Counted from the first letter of the stretch, positions 11,623 through 23,344 are shown. The stretch is DNA of 64,000 nt from Odiellus spinosus (GCA_963920705.1 OY987231.1:23448200-23512199), one strand, 5' to 3'. The notes: a model not told the origin generated them from the sequence alone. Translations and numbers: made by a program.

Positions 11623-11855
11623 TTTGTCAAAAAATTGGTTGCTTCTCATAGAAATTAACCTCAAAAATCTAATAGAGAACTTCGCAACAATATTATGACG
11701 TCACTTTGACAATCAAATTCGCGTTCAGTACCTCTCTTACGGGGTCAGCTATAAAGATTCTTTGTCAAAAAAATATTGGTTGCTTTTCATAGAAATTAAC
11801 CTAAAAAATTTAGAGAACTTCGCAACAATATTATGACGTCACTTTGACAATCAAA
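11623..11855. repeat. Tandem duplication, about 138-bp spacing
   Basis: TTTGTCAAAAAATTGGTTGC begins the first unit at 11,623, and a close copy begins at 11,761. Both units end with the segment ATTATGACGTCACTTTGAC, which carries the palindrome TGACGTCA. A related segment (ATATGACGTCACTAAAGC) lies near 59,386. Confidence 0.8.
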
Positions 11856-13365
11856 CCCGCTTCCTCTCAACGGGAAGAATGAGGTTTTTAGAAAATTTAA
11901 TATAAATATAAGTTAATCAATTTTAGCCTAAGGAACACCTTTAGCTTGTTTCAATAACAATTTTTATTAAAAATATGAAATTACTCATTTCATCATCCCT
12001 TTAATTTATTTTTTATAACTAGATTACTATAAATACAATAAAGAAAGGCGATAATATTCAAAATTGAGTTCATCGAGGAGAATAAAGCGTTCATTAGACA
12101 CGGGGAAAAAAAGCCTCGTTAAGATAATTACGACATATTAACATTTCTAGCCTTATTAGTCATTTTTCGAGAAACTAAATAGAAAAAATGTATGAGTAAT
12201 GAACATAATACGGCAATTATCATTTAACCAATATTTACATTCATATTTCGAGAAAAATAAAAGAATTATTCAAAGATGACGTCAACATTAAGATATCTAA
12301 GTATGAATGGGTACCAAGGCTTAGATTCAATATTGAACCAGAAAATTAGCAAATGCTCTTAGCTTAGAACCTCTGTTTAGGTACTTGGACTACTATGTTG
12401 GGTCCGCTATGTCGTATTCAAGGTTAAGTCATTACGAACCCGAAGGAACACTAGCATCTATCTCTTAACAAACGTTACTACGATTAACGAGTAGTTTTAG
12501 TATTATAGTCGCTCTAGCCTTAAACTGATAAGCGTCTTCACTATTGAATGATTTCAAATATAGTCGACATTAAATTTGGAGTTTGCAGCAAGTGTAATGT
12601 TAGTCTCTATTCTAAATATATAAAAAAAAAATTGCCTCGTATTCGTTGTAGACTCGAGGTGATTCTAAACTATATCCTGACTTATTATGGGAGGGAGGGA
12701 CACTCCACGCGAAACAGGATATAATCCAAAGGTCTGTTCCCGAGCGCCATTCGTCCGTGAATAATGAAGATTTCATTTTGAGGTGTAATGGTGGAAAATG
12801 GAAAAGTTAAAAATTGGTTGCAAATTTAATTTTAAGCCAAATTATTATTATTTTTTTTAATTAGTGGTTAATTTTAAATTTTGGTTGGGTTAAATTAAGT
12901 TAAGGGTAAATGTGTTAAATGATTCAAAGAACTCTTTGAAAAGATTTAGGATTTATGACATTTGGATTAGTGTTTTAATCAGATTAATTAATTATATATT
13001 CGTCTGGTTTTAATATTTTATAAATATTTAATCACAGTTAAAGTGAATAAAGTTCTTCATTATCCCTTTAAAGAAATTCCTACTTTTTCATTATCCCTTT
13101 AAAATAGCGACTTTTTTAAGGAATTGTATTCACGAAAGCTTCACGATACTATGACGTGACTAATAAGTGACGTTTTCGTTGGGTGAGAATGGTTTCGTAC
13201 CCCAAACAAATACGTGACGATTATTCAAGCAACGCCTCAATTTCAGTTTGTATTGAAATATATTGTTTTTTACTCACAAACCCCACAAAATACTAAACAA
13301 ATAAAATGGTTTTTTTAAAGGGAAGTTGAACTACAAAATAGTTTATTAAATCGAGGGGTTGATAC
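11856..13365. other. Intergenic; solo copies of the TTAA-ended 16-mer
   Basis: No gene is supported. TTCATCATCCCTTTAA occurs at 11,989-12,004 and TTCATTATCCCTTTAA at 13,056-13,071 and again at 13,087-13,102, all in one orientation. A moderately GC-rich stretch near 12,680-12,770 has no usable open frame. Confidence 0.5.
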
Positions 13366-14720
13366 GCGGTTACTATTTTTGATATTTGGTTACTAAAAAG
13401 TGACTATTTGCGTAATTTGGTTACTAGAAAATAACTATTTTCGTAATTTGGTTACTAGAAAATAACTATTTGCGTAATTTGGTTACTAGAAAATAACTAT
13501 TTGCGTAATTTGGTTACTAGAAAATAACTATTTGCGTAATTTGGTTACTAGAAAATAACTATTTGCGTAATTTGGTTACTAGAAAATAACTATTTGCGTA
13601 ATTTGTTTACTAGAAAATAACTATTTTCGTAATTTGGTTACTAAAAAATAACTATTTTCGTAATCTGGTTACTAAAAAATAACTATTTTCGTAATCTGGT
13701 TACTAAAAAATAACTATTTTCGTAATTTGGTTACTAAAAAATAACTATTTTCGTAATTTGGTTACTAAAAAATAACTATTTTCCTAATTTGGCTACTAAA
13801 AAATAACTATTTTCGTAATTTGGCTACTAAAAAATAACTATTTTCGTAATTTGGCTACTAAAAAATAACTATTTTCGTAATTTGGCTACTAAAAAATAAC
13901 TATTTTCGTAATCTGGTTACTAAAAAATAACTATTTTCGTAATTTGGTTACTAAAAAATAACTATTTTCGTAATTTGGTTACTAAAAAATAACTATTTTC
14001 GTAATTTGGTTACTAAAAAATAACTATTTTCGTAATTTGGTTACTAAAAAATAACTATTTTCGTAATTTGGTTACTAAAAAATAACTATTTTCGTAATTT
14101 GGCTACTAAAAAATAACTATTTTCGTAATTTGGCTACTAAAAAATAACTATTTTCGTAATTTGGCTACTAAAAAATAACTATTTTCGTAATTTGGCTACT
14201 AAAAAATAACTATTTTCGTAATTTGGCTACTAAAAAATAACTATTTTCGTAATTTGGCTACTAAAAAATAACTATTTGCGTAATTTGGTTACTAGAAAAT
14301 AACTATTCGCGTAATTTGGTTACTAGAAAATAACTATTTTCGTAATTTGGTTACTAGATAATAACTATTTTCGTAATTTGGTTACTAGATAATAACTATT
14401 TTCGTAATTTGGTTACTAGATAATAACTATTTTCGTAATTTGGTTACTAAAAAATAACTATTTTCGTAATTTGGTTACTAAAAAATAACTATTTTCGTAA
14501 TTTGGTTACTAAAAAATAACTATTTTCGTAATTTGGTTACTAAAAAATAACTATTTTCGTAATTTGGTTACTAAAAAATAACTATTTTCGTAATTTGGCT
14601 ACTAAAAAATAACTATTTTCGTAATTTGGCTACTAAAAAATAACTATTTTCGTAATTTGGTTACTAGAAAATAACTATTTTTGATAATTGGTTACCAAAA
14701 AGTTGCTATTACTGTAATTT
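13366..14720. repeat. 31-bp satellite-like tandem array, about 43 copies
   Basis: The unit is GGTTACTAGAAAATAACTAT followed by TTGCGTAATTT. Variants come in blocks: TAGAAAA with TTGCG, TAAAAAA with TTTCG, GGCTAC instead of GGTTAC, and TAGATAA. Edge copies are degenerate, as expected when unequal exchange homogenises the centre. The array is non-coding. Confidence 0.95.
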
Positions 14721-16823
14721 ATTTGAATCTAACGAAAACTACGTATTTGTAAATTGTGTCGACTCAGACGTAAGAATATTTTGTTACATTTTAGCATCCC
14801 TTTAACGACGCCACTAGGACTATTTGAAAATCTTTGGGCCTTCGATAACAATGACTACGCGTATAAGGAATGGGACTGAAATGCAACGGAATGTTTGACT
14901 ATCGAGATAAGGAAAATGGCGCTATTTTTGACAGATAATGGAATCCAGCTTGTTTACCGAGAATCGGGAACCATTAAGGCTTGGAGGATGCTCCCCAAAG
15001 TGCCATACAGGTTCGTGTCAAGGGCGTGATAACCTTTCAAACGAGAACGTCAGGTCGTATCACGAACGCCTTTCAATACCACGCGTTCAAGTCCAAGAAA
15101 AAAGGTTTACCAGAACTATTTTCGCTCCGATTGAGTTTAACATTTGCGTAGCAATCCGCCTTAGCTTTGACCATAATGAAAATAGACGTTAAACGGTGCT
15201 CCGAATGTAAATGTAACTCTAAAGAATCGTCATCTGAGATCAACTATTTAAATCCAGGTAAGAATAGCAAAACCCAACAAAAGTTATTGCGGGTGAGTTT
15301 CGCAAAATTGCAAAGTAACTCCTCCCATAAGAATGGAATGCCATTTACATACAAGATAGTGTTGTGAAATAGCGTAGTTAAAGCTAAGGCGGATTTATAC
15401 ACAATGTTAAATCAAATATGGAAAAGTAAAGTATTTAAATTTGAGGAGGTAAAATTTGCAAACCCATAAAAACACGACTTACCGAAGATAAGACTAATTT
15501 AAGGCCATTTCTAGGCGGTAGAGGAGGTCTATGATAAGCGGAGGCCATATCCCAAGTGGAATCGTTAACCAAACTTTATCACAAATATCACCAAATTTTC
15601 TTTTTCGACAGAAAAATCCCGTAAACTAACGCGTTTTAGACGAAAATTTTTTAAATTTCTCTCGAACTTGGTGTGTCTTTCAGAACCCGAACGAAAATGG
15701 CAATCTGTCTTCTACTACTAGAAGGGAGCCAAGAACAAACAAGGGTTGCGTCTAGAATAAGCTAGAACTACTAGAATTGGAAGGAAGTGGCGCATGAAGC
15801 CACGAACGAGGGGGTGGAAATATAAAAACATAATGAAATTTTCGCGGGAATATTTTTTTTTTTTTTTTCGGGGGTGGGCTAGAATTTTTATCGAGATCCA
15901 TTCGTATGGAACCCCCTTAGGCGGAGAATTACTCGGTTCATTCTTAGGAAACCCTACGGCTCACCTGTGAAACCAAATTTGCACCGAGATGCCAAGTCAG
16001 AAGCAATTTGCAATACCAGATAAAACTAATCTTCCCTTTTTCCCCGCTTAAAAAATAATAAAATTATTAGAAGAGATAAAAAAGAAGGTAGGTTTTAACG
16101 TACTGCAAACTAAAATTGACTCTTTTAAATATAAGGCGAATATTAGATTTTAAAGGAAGATTGACACGAAACATTATTTTTTAAATCAATATTAAAAATT
16201 AAAAAATAAATGAATCAGCGGACCTAGTTTTAATTAATTTTAAACTAAGCTAAGCCTTGGTCTTTAGGGCTATTAAAAGTGGACACAAGTCTATTATAAA
16301 TCATAATTTATTTAAATTTAAAACTTATCAAATTACTACCCGATTTTAAACTACGCTTAGTCATTTATCTTTTTTTTGTAAGTAATTAATGTTTTGGGTT
16401 ATCTATATCTTTAATTAATTAAAAGTTAAAAGGCCACAAAACAATTTAAATTTTATTATTTTTATGAAATTGAATATTAAAGATATGTTCTTTCCTCCTC
16501 CCTTTAGCGTGGAACTGTTATTTCTCACACCAGGTGTTTATTTTTAACCCAAGAATTCGAGTGGGATCTCAACGCACCACGGGTGGACTTATATTTAACA
16601 GATTTAAAATTAAGATTCTAAATTCTATTCGCCTGCTTTTTAAATCGCACTAACTTACAGTCTTGTTAAGAATCTAAATTATCACGCAAAAGCTCGTTTT
16701 CAAATAGAAATTTAAGGTTTCTTTCAAGGGTGTAACTTAAGAATAGTAGCTAAAATAGTTTAAGTAGGACTCATGCGTTTTTCTTGGAATTGTTTTCAGA
16801 AAAGAAAAACTTTTGAGAAGCTG
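14721..16823. other. Intergenic, higher-complexity but no gene assigned
   Basis: Sequence complexity is higher than in the flanks, with open frames at 14,938-15,192 and 15,167-15,367. They overlap each other, have no similarity I recognise, and are not bounded by convincing splice sites. The motif AAGCTAAGGCGGATT appears near 15,383, and inverted near 15,150-15,165, marking an interspersed repeat. Confidence 0.4.
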
Positions 16824-17310
16824 ATTCCCTGAAATTTCCATGTTTTTCCACAAATATTTCCCTGAAATTTCCATGTTTTTCCACAAATATTACCCTGAAA
16901 TTTCCATGTTTTTCCACAAATATTTCCCTGAAATTTCCATGTTTTTCCACAAATATTTCCCTGAAATTTCCATGTTTTCCCACAAATATTACCCTGAAAT
17001 TTCCATGTTTTTCCACAAATATTACCCTGATATTTCCATGTTTTTCCACAAATATTACTCTGAAATTTCCATGTTTTTCCACAAATATTTCCCTGAAATT
17101 TCCATGTTTTTCCACAAATATTACCCTGAAATTTCCATGTTTTTCCACAAATATTTCCCTGAAATTTCCATGTTTTCCCACAAATATTACCCTGAAATAT
17201 CCATGTTTTTCCACAAATATTTCCCTGAAATTTCCATGTTTTTCCACAAATATTTCCCTGAAATTTCCATGTTTTTCCACAAATAATTCCCTAAAATTTC
17301 CAGGTCCAAG
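16824..17310. repeat. 33-bp tandem array, about 14 copies
   Basis: The unit is CCCTGAAATTTCCATGTTTT followed by TCCACAAATATTT. Since 33 is a multiple of 3, open frames exist on both strands, each with an 11-residue period. Downstream, at about 17,497-17,531, similar sequence ends in GTATGAACCCTG, which resembles a terminus of the CAGGGTT element group. Confidence 0.95.
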
Positions 17311-18967
17311 CCCTACTAAACTAACCTACTAAACTACCTGCACTTCTGACAATAACACGGAGTAATAAAATTGGGAGACACTGGAGTGGTTTTAAGTCTT
17401 TTTTATGAAACAACACTATTTAGACCAAATATGCTTCAAATTTCCCTGAATTTCACTAATAATTTTAAATCTCCCTATATTTTTGGATAGTATCTTATTT
17501 CCCTGAGATTTCCAGGTTTGTATGAACCCTGTATTAATTATAAACAGTCAATTAGTTCTAAAACGAAATTAATTTTCAAAGTCGAGAAGACTAGAGGTGC
17601 GGGGAAAAAAACTAATAATTATTTAAATGGGACATATATAAATAGAATTTGTCATACGAAATTAGATTATTTATATTATTATAATAAGGAATTTGTCCTT
17701 GTTATTTTTCGATAAATACTCGAGGTGTCTGGGGTGAGAAATCCAATTTTGTCATAGTGAAATGTTCCAATTTAAACGCTTCAATGATTCCCCAAAACTT
17801 TTACTTTTTATTTAATTTTACGCGAATCAACAAAAAAAAAAAAAAATTGTTTTATGGCTTTTTAATTTTAATTTCGACAGTCATGACACTTAAACTCGAC
17901 CCAATTCAATCGAAATTAAGTTATTAAGTTGTATTTACAACGAAACTAAAGATTAACTATAGTTTTCTGAGATTATTTACTAATCTTTACTCCCAATAAA
18001 TAACAATATTGATAAAAAAAACTAGATATTTTTATGATTACTAATAAAATACGAAAAAATTTAATTACTTTGACGTGAGATAAGGGTTCATTAAACCGAG
18101 CTATATTGTTCAAGATTCCCCCCAAAGAAATCGTTACGTCACACAATCAAATAAATCTAATTAATACCTCGAATAAAAATATTAAATAAATTAAAACTAT
18201 ATTTTCTCATTTATACGGAGTTGACTTTTTGATTCCAGTTCATTCCCGCCTTTAACTGTATTAAAAAACTAACTAATTTAATTAATAAAGGATGAACATC
18301 TCGACTCGGAATTATTACCCGGGGAAAAAAAAAAAATAGCCTATGGCAATAATACTAGAAAAACCGTAAAAGGGGCAAATTGGCAGAACCAGATTTTTAT
18401 TTTGGAGAGAGCTACTCTTAGGCCCAGGATGTGGAATAAAACTTTCTAAATGTCAATGTCCCGTAATTTTTCGGAGGAACCCCAGCTTCCCCCCCATAGT
18501 TAAGTCTAAATCTGATATATTGTACAAAGACTGAAGGGGAAGCCTTTTTTCGTGATAATATTAAACACTTCGAACAGTTTCTAGGTTTCCCAACTCTCGG
18601 CACACGCGCCTTGTCGAAACTAAAGTAAGGTTTCCATTGTTGAAAGAAAAATATTTCAAGGGAGAATAAAAATACCGCAATGCCGCGTTCACACTAAAGA
18701 AAATTTTGGTAGACTTTATTTCTTATGGTCGTATTACGTGGGAATTTTCCAATTTGGGCCATTTTTAACCTAATTAGAAGCTTTTTTCCGATTAGAAAAG
18801 CCAATTTATTTCGTTATTCTATTTGAGCGCGTATAAATAAGTAAAATTGACGTCACGAGAGCATAAAAACAAACAGCATGGGGAATTTTTTCAATTCCTA
18901 AAGATTAAATTCAAGAGCTAGTTGAGAAATCAAATTTACAAGATTCCCAAATTAAGTCAGGTTCAAC
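17311..18967. other. Intergenic, no gene seen
   Basis: AT-rich sequence. The open frames at 17,518-17,715 (plus) and 18,418-18,603 (minus) have no supporting features. A lone GCCGCGTTCACACTAAAG transposon end lies near 18,682. Confidence 0.45.
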
Positions 18968-19357
18968 TTTAGTCTTTTAGGCTTCATTATACCTTTATCT
19001 TTAGTCTTTTAGGCTTCATTATACCTTTATGTTTAATCTCTTAAGTTTCATTATACCTTTATTTTTAGTCTCTTAGGCTTCATTATACCTTTATCTTTAG
19101 TCTTTTAGGCTTCATTATACCTTTATCTTTGGTCTTTTAGGCTTCATTATACCTTTATCTTTAGTCTTTTAGGCTTCATTATACCTTTATCTTTAGTCTT
19201 AGCCTTCATTATTCCTTTATCTTTAGTCTTAGGCTTCATTATCCATTTATGTTTAGTCTCTTAGGCTTCATTATACCTGTATTTTTAGTCTGAGGTTTCA
19301 TTATACCTTTATCTTTAGTCTCTTAGCCTTCATTGTCCATTGATCTTTACTCTTTAA
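18968..19357. repeat. 33-bp tandem array, about 12 copies
   Basis: The unit is TTTAGTCTTTTAGGCTTCAT plus TATACCTTTATCT. Copies towards the right end lose bases and become irregular. Confidence 0.9.
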
Positions 19358-20423
19358 TAATCATCCCCAAAACATTAACTCTATGTAAATGATTACGGTG
19401 AACCTTGTGAAAAACAAAGGGCCCCTTATGGTCTATCCCATATTTTATTTAACAGCGTTTACAAACACGCGGCACCCGTTACCTCTAAAACTCGATTATT
19501 TATAAATGAATCCTAGCTCTGACAACGCTGACAAATATAGTTGAAAATGACAATAGCATTGAAATATTAGATACGAAAATAAAATTTCTTGTCGGCGTCC
19601 ATACAGCTAGACAATAAATCCTGTTAAGCCTCGAAACCAAACGCTGACTCATAATAATTTTAGTCTACAATATTAGATAGAAGGTACGGGTAATGACGCG
19701 TAGCTAGTCAGCTGTTTTAACCCCCCCTTGAAGACTGACATAATATTACGCGAAAATTATTTAACCATTCAAGTATTAGACGAGAATATACTGAAACTAA
19801 GAATAAACCTATGGCTAACACCCTTTTTGTTTGGTTCCCCTTACATCTAGCTATTCGTTCTAATTGTTTGGACGGAAGGGATATGGAAGCCATAACGGTT
19901 CAAAGACTTAAATATTATTTTTCAAACCTAACATAGTCAAAAATCTCCACAATATTTTTTCTGCGTGTCAAAAATAACCTTGAATAAACCGAAAATATTG
20001 TAATATATGTAATTTTGATGGGATGTTAAATTTTGAGGGACATTTCCTCGTAATTACGTAAAATTTAATGGAATTACTTTGACGGTGGGGGTGTAAGGAT
20101 GTTTTGGCAATCGCATCACATTCCAAAATAAGCCCCGCTGTCATTACTACCACTAAGTTTAGATATTACACATTTTTTTCCTAGGTCACGAATTTGTCGA
20201 ATTAATATACTATTTGAATTAAATTGAGTATCAAAATTGGAAAATTAATTTTAAGACTATTCTAAATTTTTCCCTAGGTTCAACAATTTTAATTTATTCG
20301 GAGGTCCGGTAAATTGTTTAATAAGTGGACATGCTTTCCCAAAATGTATGCCATTTCTAAACTTTAATTAAATTTAAGTTTCGAACTTTTCTACAGTATA
20401 GCCAGACGTGGATGGAATCGGGC
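19358..20423. other. Intergenic, no gene seen
   Basis: Nothing supportable on either strand. If the small gene at 20,424-20,700 has more exons than I describe, they would lie here. Confidence 0.4.
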
Positions 20424-20700
20424 CTATCTAGACACTTCATATATGATGGTTTCCATCCGCTTCTGCTTTAGTTCAAAGGTCAAGTATTGATATACCACTT
20501 GAGAACTGACAAGTTCTCTTTTATAATAATTATAATAATAATAATAAAAATAATAAAAAACTTACCCTTACTTTTTTGAAATAATTATTATTATCATTGA
20601 GTCTAAGTTCATCCATTTTGACGTGAACTGGTTTATAAGTTCCATCACTGGCTTCTTCGATAACTATCGTAGTTGGTCTCACGTTGTATTCCCTCGACAT
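20424..20700 (-). CDS. Candidate small two-exon gene, divergent from FAAP24
   Basis: Exon 1 (20,700-20,572) opens at an ATG after a purine-rich leader and encodes 43 residues beginning MSREYNVRPTTIVIEE. It ends in frame 0 at AAA|GTAAGG. A second GTAAG four codons' reach downstream would add Val-Arg. A matching frame-0 acceptor (CTAAAGCAG|AAG) at 20,463 leads to a 12-codon exon (20,462-20,424) ending KRMETIIYEVSR and TAG, giving 55 residues in all. I do not recognise the family. Exon 1 looks coding and is about 410 bp head-to-head from FAAP24. Exon 2 is much less certain, and the gene could instead continue further left. Confidence 0.45.
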
Positions 20701-20926
20701 TTTTTTAACAATTTCCTTCTATTTCAATCTTTTTTTTTTTTGGTTCTTTTTTTATATTTTCCAATTACGAGATTCACAGTTCACCTTCGCCATGCAACGT
20801 CGCTGATCAACTGAAGCTGCCCGATGAAACGCGGAAACTCGTCTACCCGAGCGGAAAAACACCTTGTCGATGGGGGGGAGCTAGTAATAAAAGCGAAAGT
20901 TGCGTTTAAGTTTTTTGGACGACGGT

Positions 20927-20941
20927 GGCGCCATCTGGCCA
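20927..20941. promoter_or_regulatory. CTCF-like motif GGCGCCATCTGGCCA
   Basis: The motif sits in the short divergent interval between the 20.7-kb gene and FAAP24. It resembles the CTCF core (GCGCC..CTGG) known from insects and vertebrates. This is a visual match only, with no binding evidence. Confidence 0.35.
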
Positions 20942-21110
20942 TATTTTTTTATCATTTCAAGTTCCCGCTTTTTAAATGAACTTTGAACTATTGTTGATGT
21001 TGTCTGCTCAATCAATTTATTTTTAGGCTTAGGATAAACTGTTTTATTTAATGATTAAATAACTTTAGGCGCAGTTTTTAAATTAAAGACTGGCTTAATT
21101 AATATTATTA

Positions 21111-22137
21111 ATGGCTAATTCAAGTGGATTTTTCTACGATTCATCCCAATTTAATCAAACTCCAGTTAAAAAGGAAATAAATCACCCTCCTGGATATATT
21201 GTTGCGAGCCTATTATGGCAAAACACAACATTGGCAGCTACTTTGAAAAGTAAACATTAACATTTAGACTCTTTGGTAATTTACTTAAACTTAATAACAT
21301 TTTCCTTTACAGAAAAAATTGGAGTCATTTTTACAGAGAACTTAGGTAATTACCAAATGACCTTGAAACTTTCTATTTTAAGCTTTGAGGTTTCTGATAT
21401 TATATATGTAATTTTTTTATAGGGATTGTAGATTTTTACTGTACTGATCACGCATTCCTATTTATCAGCGAAGCTGATTTAATTATGAGTAAATCAACGT
21501 ACAAACGACGTTTAGTTAAATTCAGGAAGGTAGTATGCCAATTATACTAACATAGAGAGTAATTTCTCTTCGCTAATTAATTTAAACTTAAAAGATCTTG
21601 TCTAAATTAGGGTTGCAATGATAATAAAATGAAAGGCAGAGTTTTGGTTGAAATTAATGGCTGTACTACTTCTCTTTATGAGCCCGTGCAAAAATTTGCA
21701 GTGATCGAATTGGGTTTAAGATTAGTTTTAGTAAAATCTCAAGAAAATGCTGGAATATATTTATCAAATACGGTAAACTCTCCAGTTACTCGATATATTC
21801 AATAATACTAATTTATTCTCTTTATAAAGGTAAATGCTATTAGTCACCCGAAGAAAAATCCACTTAAGACACCAGTGATTGCGCCTCCGCGTCAAATTAC
21901 AATTACTAAGCTATTGTTTTTGTTACCGTCAATTGGGGAAGTTAAAGCTCAAAAACTTATAGCAAAATTTCGTAGTAAGTCTTTTAAAATATTCCGTAAC
22001 CTACATTAATAATTAAATTTTTCTCCATTTAAACAGATTTAAAAGCCATTGGAAACGCTTCCGAAGCTGATTTAGAACAAGCCGTAGGATTATCAAGCGC
22101 GCAAATTATTTATAAATTTCTCCATCGTCAGATTTGA
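21111..22137 (+). CDS. FAAP24: Fanconi anaemia core complex-associated protein 24
   Basis: FAAP24 partners FANCM in binding DNA at stalled forks and interstrand crosslinks in the nucleus. Six exons join in phase: 21,111-21,249; 21,313-21,345 (only 33 nt); 21,423-21,529; 21,611-21,772; 21,830-21,974; 22,037-22,137. They give 228 residues, close to the usual size of about 215. The N-terminal part (about 25-145) resembles the degenerate ERCC4-type nuclease fold: GYIVASLLW, then IVDFYC, an SEADL stretch, KRRLVKF and the QKFAVIELGL strand. The last 65 residues form a helix-hairpin-helix pair, with LPSIGEVKAQKL followed by NASEADLEQAVGLSSAQII. Introns are 57-81 bp. It converges on HTD2 with 44 bp between stop codons. 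Assignment rests on remembered family similarity and is strong. Confidence 0.92.
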
Positions 22138-22181
22138 TTAATGTTTATAATTGCGATAGATTTATTTTTGTACGAAAAAAG

Positions 22182-22688
22182 TCATTTATCAAAGATTAAA
22201 GTTGCGTCTCCGTATAATACCAGAGTCCCATCATTTTTAAAGCACTTAAAGTCACATTTAACGATTGATTTATGTTGCTTCGTCATTATTACGAGAGCAG
22301 TGACTTTCTCATCAATGTACAAAGGGTTGGGGAAGTTCAAAGTTTGTTTGGCAACTATAGTTCCTGGTCCCGGTAATTTAGTCCCCATAACAGCCGAAAC
22401 TAATCCGTTTATCAACGCGCCGTGAACTACTAGTTTAGAAAATCTAGGGTTTTTGGAATTTTTGATATACTCACTGTCAATGTGAATTGGGTTTGTATCT
22501 GTACTTAATTCCGCGTACTTTCTAACATCATCGTAGGTAAATGTTTTAGTTGCTCGAGCTTCTTGGATAGTTTCTGGAGAATCGGCGAACATTCGTACTC
22601 TTGGACACGCGATTACATTTTTATTCAATAATTTAAATACTTTAATTTGATTTACATATCGTATAAGACACGACTTCATGTTGAACAT
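22182..22688 (-). CDS. HTD2: Mitochondrial hydroxyacyl-thioester dehydratase type 2
   Basis: This enzyme dehydrates 3-hydroxyacyl-ACP in mitochondrial type II fatty-acid synthesis, the route that also supplies lipoate. A single exon of 168 residues has a basic, hydrophobic N-terminus (MFNMKSCLIR) typical of a mitochondrial presequence. It is followed by a MaoC-like hot-dog domain at about 45-165. The hydratase-2 motif is visible as TDTNPIHID, with Asp64, Asn66 and His69, and VVHGAL at 87-92; Thr stands where Gly often precedes the Asp. In vertebrates HTD2 shares a transcript with RPP14. I see no RPP14-like frame in the 650 bp upstream, so the gene is probably monocistronic here. Its 3' UTR must run towards, and probably into, FAAP24's last exon. 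Met4 is an alternative start. Confidence 0.92.
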   Translation of the reverse strand: MFNMKSCLIRYVNQIKVFKLLNKNVIACPRVRMFADSPETIQEARATKTFTYDDVRKYAELSTDTNPIHIDSEYIKNSKNPRFSKLVVHGALINGLVSAVMGTKLPGPGTIVAKQTLNFPNPLYIDEKVTALVIMTKQHKSIVKCDFKCFKNDGTLVLYGDATLIFDK

Positions 22689-22814
22689 TTTAAAATAGTT
22701 GCAATTACTAGCAGACGACAGGAAGCTTCCCCTTCCCTACAGTGGGCCGCCAATTTCTATTCCGGAAGTACTAAAGCGAGAAAGTGATCGTTGTCTAATT
22801 ACTTAGGCTAAGTT

Positions 22815-22834
22815 GCCTCATAGCTCAGTTGGTA
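22815..22834 (+). repeat. tRNA-like 5' fragment (A-box only)
   Basis: GCCTCATAGCTCAGTTGGTA looks like the first 20 bases of a tRNA, with a Pol III A box. The rest of the cloverleaf is absent. It resembles the head of the tRNA-derived repeat at 51,072 and is best read as a SINE or tRNA fragment, not a gene. Confidence 0.6.
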
Positions 22835-23279
22835 AAAACCAAAACGCGCTTTGAAATTAAATTTTACAAACAAAATAAAATTAAAAATAGAAAGAGTTAT
22901 TTCGATATTAATACAAAATTAAAACATACATAAGCAGTTTAAAAATTCAATTTTTGGGGCTAATTATACAGCGACATCTATAATTACATGCTTCTTTAAC
23001 CCTATTTTTTATTTTCCTATAAAACCTATGAATTATAAATGAATTAAATTATTAGTTTTAATTAAAACTTTAAAAACATTTTAACGACGTCAAACGGTGG
23101 CGCGACGGATACTTTTCAAGGCACCCTATTGGCTGAGAAAAAAACAAGTTCGCTAACACCGCGCTTTTGGTTAATTTCAGGCGCAAAATTTGAATTCAAT
23201 TCCTCACTCGGACATAATTATCTTTGAAATTATTTCCCGTCAAAAAGAGACCCCTAATAATTTTTAAATTCAATTTTCT
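22835..23279. other. Intergenic between HTD2 and mRpL38
   Basis: AT-rich sequence holding the HTD2 upstream region and nothing recognised as a gene. Confidence 0.5.
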
Positions 23280-23285
23280 TTTATT
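23280..23285 (-). promoter_or_regulatory. Polyadenylation signal AATAAA for mRpL38
   Basis: AATAAA on the minus strand about 60 nt after the mRpL38 stop codon. Confidence 0.6.
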
Positions 23286-23344
23286 CCTATCTCATTATTA
23301 TCATTTTTATCGCAAATACATCGTTACAAACGCATCGAATAAAA

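Noticed and set aside
13366..14720. CRISPR-like array
   Set aside because: Units are contiguous with no unique spacers, and the genome is an animal nuclear genome.
16771..17286. Overlapping long frames on both strands with 11-residue repeats
   Set aside because: Produced by a 33-bp tandem array; both strands cannot plausibly be coding and the array is transposon-derived.
22141..22425. Plus-strand 94-codon frame
   Set aside because: Antisense shadow of HTD2, whose hot-dog motifs are on the minus strand.
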